Below are positions 59,737 to 64,000 of a DNA stretch of 64,000 bases, one piece after another (positions within the stretch are counted from its first letter, which is position 1; every line of letters begins with the position of its first letter). Location: assembly GCA_027579435.1 (NCBI GenBank), contig JANBPK010000821.1:41026-105025 (forward strand), written 5' to 3'. The notes below the pieces were generated by a model, which was not told the origin of the DNA, searched no databases, and saw only the letters and a program-made list of their open reading frames with translations. Source of the stretch: Candolleomyces eurysporus (Eukaryota; Basidiomycota; Agaricomycetes; Agaricales; Psathyrellaceae). Made by a program: the position numbers and the translations under genes.

Positions 59737-61500
59737 CTAGGTGGGAGAGGCGCCGTGGTCTGAAAGAAATGAGTCGGTTGTTGAATACATCGCGAGCCCG
59801 TCCCTCCACCGCTCTCCGTCTGCCATATCCACCGACTCCTTGAGCCGGCGACCAGCATTGGTAGACTGCAAGGTGGCTGCAGTCTTGTTGCCATATGCCA
59901 CCCAGCGGNAACAGGCCCCCAGCGGCATACTGCGCCATTGAGTATCGCTCCTCCCCATCTTGAATTGGAGTGTTGCTGTGTTTGATTGCTGCAGAAGGAA
60001 TTTGAAAGGTCGTGCCTGAGGGAAACTCAAAAACGAGCTTTAGCTCGTGAAGAGCAAGATGGCCGCCCTGCGTATAGTCGAAGTTGCCAAATGCTGTGAG
60101 GGCGCAGAGGCCGAACGACAGATTGTTGTAGTCGTGGTGGGGTAGCAAAATGCTGATGGGGCCGCAGTTGAAGCTGACTGCGGGAAATATGCTGTTAGTG
60201 AAGTTATGCTGTAGCTCGGGCTGGCTCCTGAAAAGCTTGCCTATCTCAGTGCCGTAAAAGCGAAAGAGCTTAGGTGCAAGCATATGGAAGGTACCTGGTA
60301 GCAATTAGTGCCAGGGAAGGCTGGGCTGGGCATTGACCTACTGGATTGATAGCCAGCAATTCGCTCGACGGCTCTGTTTTGCAAAATGGACTGAGTGAGA
60401 ACGCGTCGAGCGTGCAACTGGTGATAAAGGTTTCCTGGGCGCTAAAAGGGATAAGCGCGTGGCACGTAGGAACTTGCAATTTGGAACCAACCTGCTGGCC
60501 TCCGCCAAATGATACGCCGGTGGGGAGGGCTAGAAAGTGACCTCGACGATGTCGCGAGCTCGCAAGGGTAAACGTTCCATCGGCCATCCCAGCATCACGA
60601 GCAGCGGCAAAGGCACACTCTGCCTCAGCCATGCTCTTGTCCCACTCGAGGTCGCAAGGTCGATCAAAGTGACTGACAATCATGATATTATTGGAATCTA
60701 CAACGACCTTATTGACGCTGAAGGGAAGCATCAGCACAAAGGATATGCACTGGAAGGCTTATGGCACCCACCCAGGTTCATAGCGTACTAGCTGGTAGCC
60801 GTAGACATTCACCAGCGTGTCGACGTCGTGAGGGACCGAAGTCTCGATCTCTTTTTTGGTTCGCTTGGGGTCGCGCTTCCCTATCCACAATGGGCCGCTG
60901 CTTCGGGGGAGAGCGTCGGCAGAGAGGGCACTTGCGATTCGTTGGAATTTTCCATATCTTGTCAGCGTCGAAGGCTTGTGCCTGTAGCCTGCAAATTGAT
61001 CAAACGGTTTCGCCTTCTGCTCGATTGCGTCCTTCTCTTGCTGTTTTGAGCGGCGAAGCTTGCGACCCTGTCGCTTTTTGCGTTGCTTCCGCATGCTCGC
61101 ATGTTCGCTGGCGGCCCCCGGCATGATGGAGGCAGTGGGGGAGCCGGCGGTGGGGTTGGCAGAGGTCTTCATAATAGGTTAGCGCCAGTGAGTCGGGCCA
61201 GCGAGTGGGCTCAGGGCTTACCAGGTCCGCATTCCAGCTCCCGGCAACGTCCAAGTTGAGCTGGTCAGGAGGTACAGCCCACACTTGGCCCGTAACAACC
61301 AAGTCTGGGTCGTCTTCGTCGATTTCGTCGCNCCTATCGCTCTGTCGGCTAAGCGCCTGCTCAAATCCAGCCTTGCTGTCCCACTGGGCGTGTATNGACG
61401 CCAAGCCGTCCAGCCGGAACGTCGCCGATGCCTGGTGCGAGCAGCGTCCGTCGTAGCCTATTTTCCTTCGGCAGCGCGTCATACGCAGGCTCCAGGGCAT
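59737..61500 (-). CDS. TET/JBP-type 2OG-Fe(II) dioxygenase
   Basis: Family of DNA-base oxidases (TET oxidises 5-methylcytosine), greatly expanded in Agaricomycetes. Exons 61222-61500, 60772-61166, 60492-60717, 60342-60441 and 59737-60294 fit in frame if one base at N59909 is surplus, giving about 518 residues. The basic region KQRKKRQGRKLRRSKQQ is near residue 120. Then DRPCDLEWDKSMAEAE and SSRHRRGHFLALPTGVSFGG, typical of the family. The metal-binding H-x-D is in LLPHHDYNNLSFGL, the distal His in PSAAIKHSNTPI, and the likely 2OG-binding Arg in GEERYSMAQYAAGGL. All key residues are present. Substrate and activity are inferred. Members are often linked to KDZ transposons, but no transposase is seen in this window. 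The start is uncertain because of N61396. Confidence 0.82.
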
Positions 61501-62519
61501 TCAATGGGGGAGGCGCGTCGTGCATTGGCAGCAGTGCGTCAAGCGGCGGCGGGAGTGGGCTACTTGGCCCAGGGGATGGCTGGGAGGCGCAGCTTGAGGC
61601 GCTGGCGGACGGCAGCATGCAAGGCGTAGGCTTGACGTTGGCGAGCCGGAAATGGTGGTCGCTGAATGAGGCGCGGGGCAGATGGCAACGTGCTAGCAGC
61701 AAGCTTGGGGTTGGTGGCTGCCAAGGCTGGAGAGGCGAGTGGCTCCCGTGGGTTCGGTGCTTGGCAAACGCGGGTCACAGACTACAGACCTCTGGGTTAG
61801 ATCCGCCTGAAAGCGACCCGCGCATGTGGAGGCCCAGAGAACGCAGCGGCACAAAGGGTGGGGAGAGTTGCGCGGGAAACGCGGTCGGAGCTTTGCAAGG
61901 CTGGCCTACATACTAGTCGCAGAAATATGTGGCAGGCGCTCAGCAGTGACCGTTACTACTAGCTCCGCGCTTCCGGCAAATTCCGCTCTCGGAGTGGCAG
62001 CGGTCCGGCGAGAGTTGGGCCCAGGCTGGGGCCCGCGCCTGTCCTCACCTTTATGTTGTTTCCAGTGCATGTCCACTGGGCAGCCCCGACTGCCAGCGAA
62101 TGGTCACCCCACGCCTTTGGGAAGGCGGACATCGCAGGCGATACAAAGCAATAGTTGAACTAAAACTCGGACTAGTAAGGTAGGCAGGTCTACTGATAAC
62201 ACTTCGAAAGCTACTACTTCTCGCGCCGTCGTTTGTGAGATTGCACTATAAATGGGTTTGTGATTCCACTGTCAGTGACTCTTCTCCAGCATCAATGGGC
62301 AGTTGTTGAATACCTTTGGCTTGAGCGCTGTCATCGTCATCTTCATCTTCATCTTCCTCGAACTTCCGTCACAAACCGGATGCAGGCAAGGGATCGAACT
62401 TGGCACACGAGGCGTAAGCTGAAAGGTAGGATGTGTCACCTTCTCTCATACCAAGCATGAACAGCTCGTCCCCCGTCTCAACGTCACCTATCCAGCCAGG
62501 AGTTCAGCAAGCAGATGAT
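61501..62519. other. intergenic
   Basis: No confident gene. On the minus strand, 62252-62360 is open and encodes an acidic stretch (EEDEDEDDDDDSAQ) ending QTHL; it could be a last exon of the JmjC-like gene through a GTAAAG donor at about 62535, but the acceptor is weak. Confidence 0.4.
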
Positions 62520-64000
62520 TCATGACGGCGCAGATTCTTTACCTTTCGCTTTCGTGGCATCCCATGGACGAATTGTGAACGGAGGTAGAGTGTAGACTAG
62601 GTTGTCTGCCTTGACATTCTGCTGCTCCAAATGGTCAACCAGGGGCTTGAGCTCTGGCCAACGCCTCGACGTCCATTCTAGCTGCCGGTAAAAGAGATTT
62701 GGGTCGGGGACATCCCGTTTTGAAAGCCCCTTGGCGGCGAGGCTATCTTGTCCAAACGATCGCTCATAGTAGCCCTTTAGCGCATGGATATACCAAGCAA
62801 GTGTCGGGAAAAACAAGAACTTCCAGGGCTCTTGAACAGCGCCGGCTCCGTCCATGACCGCGATCTGGCTGAAAATCTCTCTGAGTATGACGCATACCCG
62901 GGCGCGGCTGGCTATATTATGGAGTCTTGTTTCATGGGGCATAGAGGACACGTCATACTTCCAGAGCGCCTCTTCGGGTGACAGCGAGTTCCTTCTTGCA
63001 AGAGTCTCTATCAGAATCGGGTTTTCGGTAGGGAGGTAGCTCGTATTGCAAAGACAATTTTGAAGTTCAATGCCGCATGCAAAGATGAGAAAGTCAGATA
63101 GCCCGGCTGTTGTCAAGACGTCAGGGATGTGTCCGATATCTGTATCAAGCATGAGGTCGAGCCTGTTGGAAACCGCGGTTTGACTCACCAAGCTCCTCAA
63201 CATCGCCAAGTACCATTGTTCTGAAGAAAAACCCGACTAGAAGATTCATGCGGGATTGGAAAGAAGGGTGATCGATGTTGGTAATGGCGCGCCCCTCGAA
63301 AAACGTGTGGGCGCTGCCAAAGACAATATGCGACAGGCATGACACCGGCAAAAAATGGCCCCCGTGGCATATAGCATCTTCAACTGTAAAAGCTGCATGC
63401 GCAGTCGTTGGCCGCATGACACTTGAATGAACAAGTCAGCCGCTGGCTGCATCAATGATAGCGATGCGACTCACAGGGTGTCACCTGCATTGAGAAGGAT
63501 CATCTCTGCCCTCCACTTCGACCAATCGAGCATTCGCACATCAAGATCAACACTCCATATTGTCGTTGATGATACGTCAGATGGGTCAATGGGTGCAGCA
63601 AGTGTCCATATCTTCTTTCCAGTAGCGACTCGAACGAACGTGCCTTCTCCACGACTGTCTATGTGCCAATAATGATGTGCACCCTCGGTCGCGGCCAGGC
63701 CAAATCGTATATCCTCAGTGGGCAAAGTACGAACGCAGTGTTCATCTTTCCCAGTGCGGAAAAAAAGCCCGAACGTCGGTAGCGTAGGCGCTAGGATGTA
63801 TGCCGGCAAGAGGGTTTGGAAATGACAAGGCATTCAAGCTCTTTTTCATCTCGGACGGTGCAGCGGAGCAGTTGAGGAGATCTTTAGGGGTCCCTCTGCG
63901 AACGCGAACCGAAAAGTCACCCTGTTCATCTGGAATAGATTGGTCTGAACGAATGTGGTGAATTAAACGCTTCGATACTTGTCAAAGTGTACTAGATACC
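62520..64000 (-). CDS. JmjC-like oxygenase protein, 5' end outside the window
   Basis: Cupin-fold JmjC-like protein of a family common in Agaricomycetes. Exons: above 63475, then 63189-63421 and 62520-63106. The metal H-x-D is in AHHYWHIDSRGEGTF; TGKKIWTLA follows; the second His is in MRPTTAHAAFTVEDA; then CHGGHFLPVSCL. The C-terminal helical part ends AKGKESAPS. The frame upstream (about 63840-63940: KKSLNALSFPN) is coding-like and matches the family, but is joined to the JmjC part only if one A is removed from the 7-base run at about 63765, a likely homopolymer error. The gene then continues beyond 64000. JmjC proteins are usually histone or protein hydroxylases/demethylases; the substrate here is unknown. 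Confidence 0.78.

Noticed and set aside
62380..62405. tRNA B-box-like sequence (GGGATCGAACTTGG)
   Set aside because: No A-box or clover-leaf arms around it. No tRNA gene could be supported anywhere in the window.

Overview
This is nuclear DNA from a filamentous basidiomycete, most likely an Agaricomycete. Genes are split by many 47-60 bp GT-AG introns. The families fit that class: TET/JBP-type and JmjC oxygenases, NACHT-WD40 NLR-like STAND proteins, F-box proteins, a fungalysin and S28 peptidases. No rRNA, tRNA or CRISPR was recognised. Isolated Ns sit mostly next to homopolymer runs, and several apparent frameshifts coincide with them.

Left part (1-8.3 kb): the 3' part of a calpain-like protease gene, an uncharacterised multi-pass membrane protein and a small F-box protein. 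From 8.35 to 23 kb there is a tandem array of one convergent module: a NACHT gene (+) facing a secreted S28 serine peptidase gene (-). Module 1 keeps an intact NACHT gene but only the 3' end of its peptidase. Module 2 is complete. Module 3 has a decayed NACHT tail and a complete peptidase. A fourth trace holds only intergenic sequence. A 271 bp MITE with a TA target duplication sits in one intergenic copy and is absent from the other.

Middle (23-31.6 kb): ordinary single-copy genes, namely an M36 fungalysin, a PI4P 5-kinase and a cytochrome P450. From about 32.05 kb the DNA changes abruptly to a CpG-depleted block. It holds a decayed Ty3/gypsy fragment and a stranded promoter plus first-exon fragment of the S28 peptidase. 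The block runs into the 3' half of a NACHT-WD40 NLR gene (37.3-41.1 kb), whose 5' half has normal CpG.

The NLR and its upstream small gene are repeated 10.1 kb away (47.5-53.2 kb), with the same position of the CpG boundary. A 5'-truncated TPT-family transporter lies between the two units and starts within about 15 bp of the duplication edge. The right end (53.7-64 kb) has an F-box/LRR-like protein, small unknown genes, a tandem repeat, a TET/JBP-type 2OG-Fe(II) dioxygenase and a JmjC-like protein that runs off the window.

Taken together, the window joins gene families of fungal innate immunity and allorecognition (NLRs duplicated with changing WD40 number) with what looks like a strong imprint of cytosine methylation on repeats, and with a candidate 5-methylcytosine oxidase nearby. 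Functional links between these parts are inference only.
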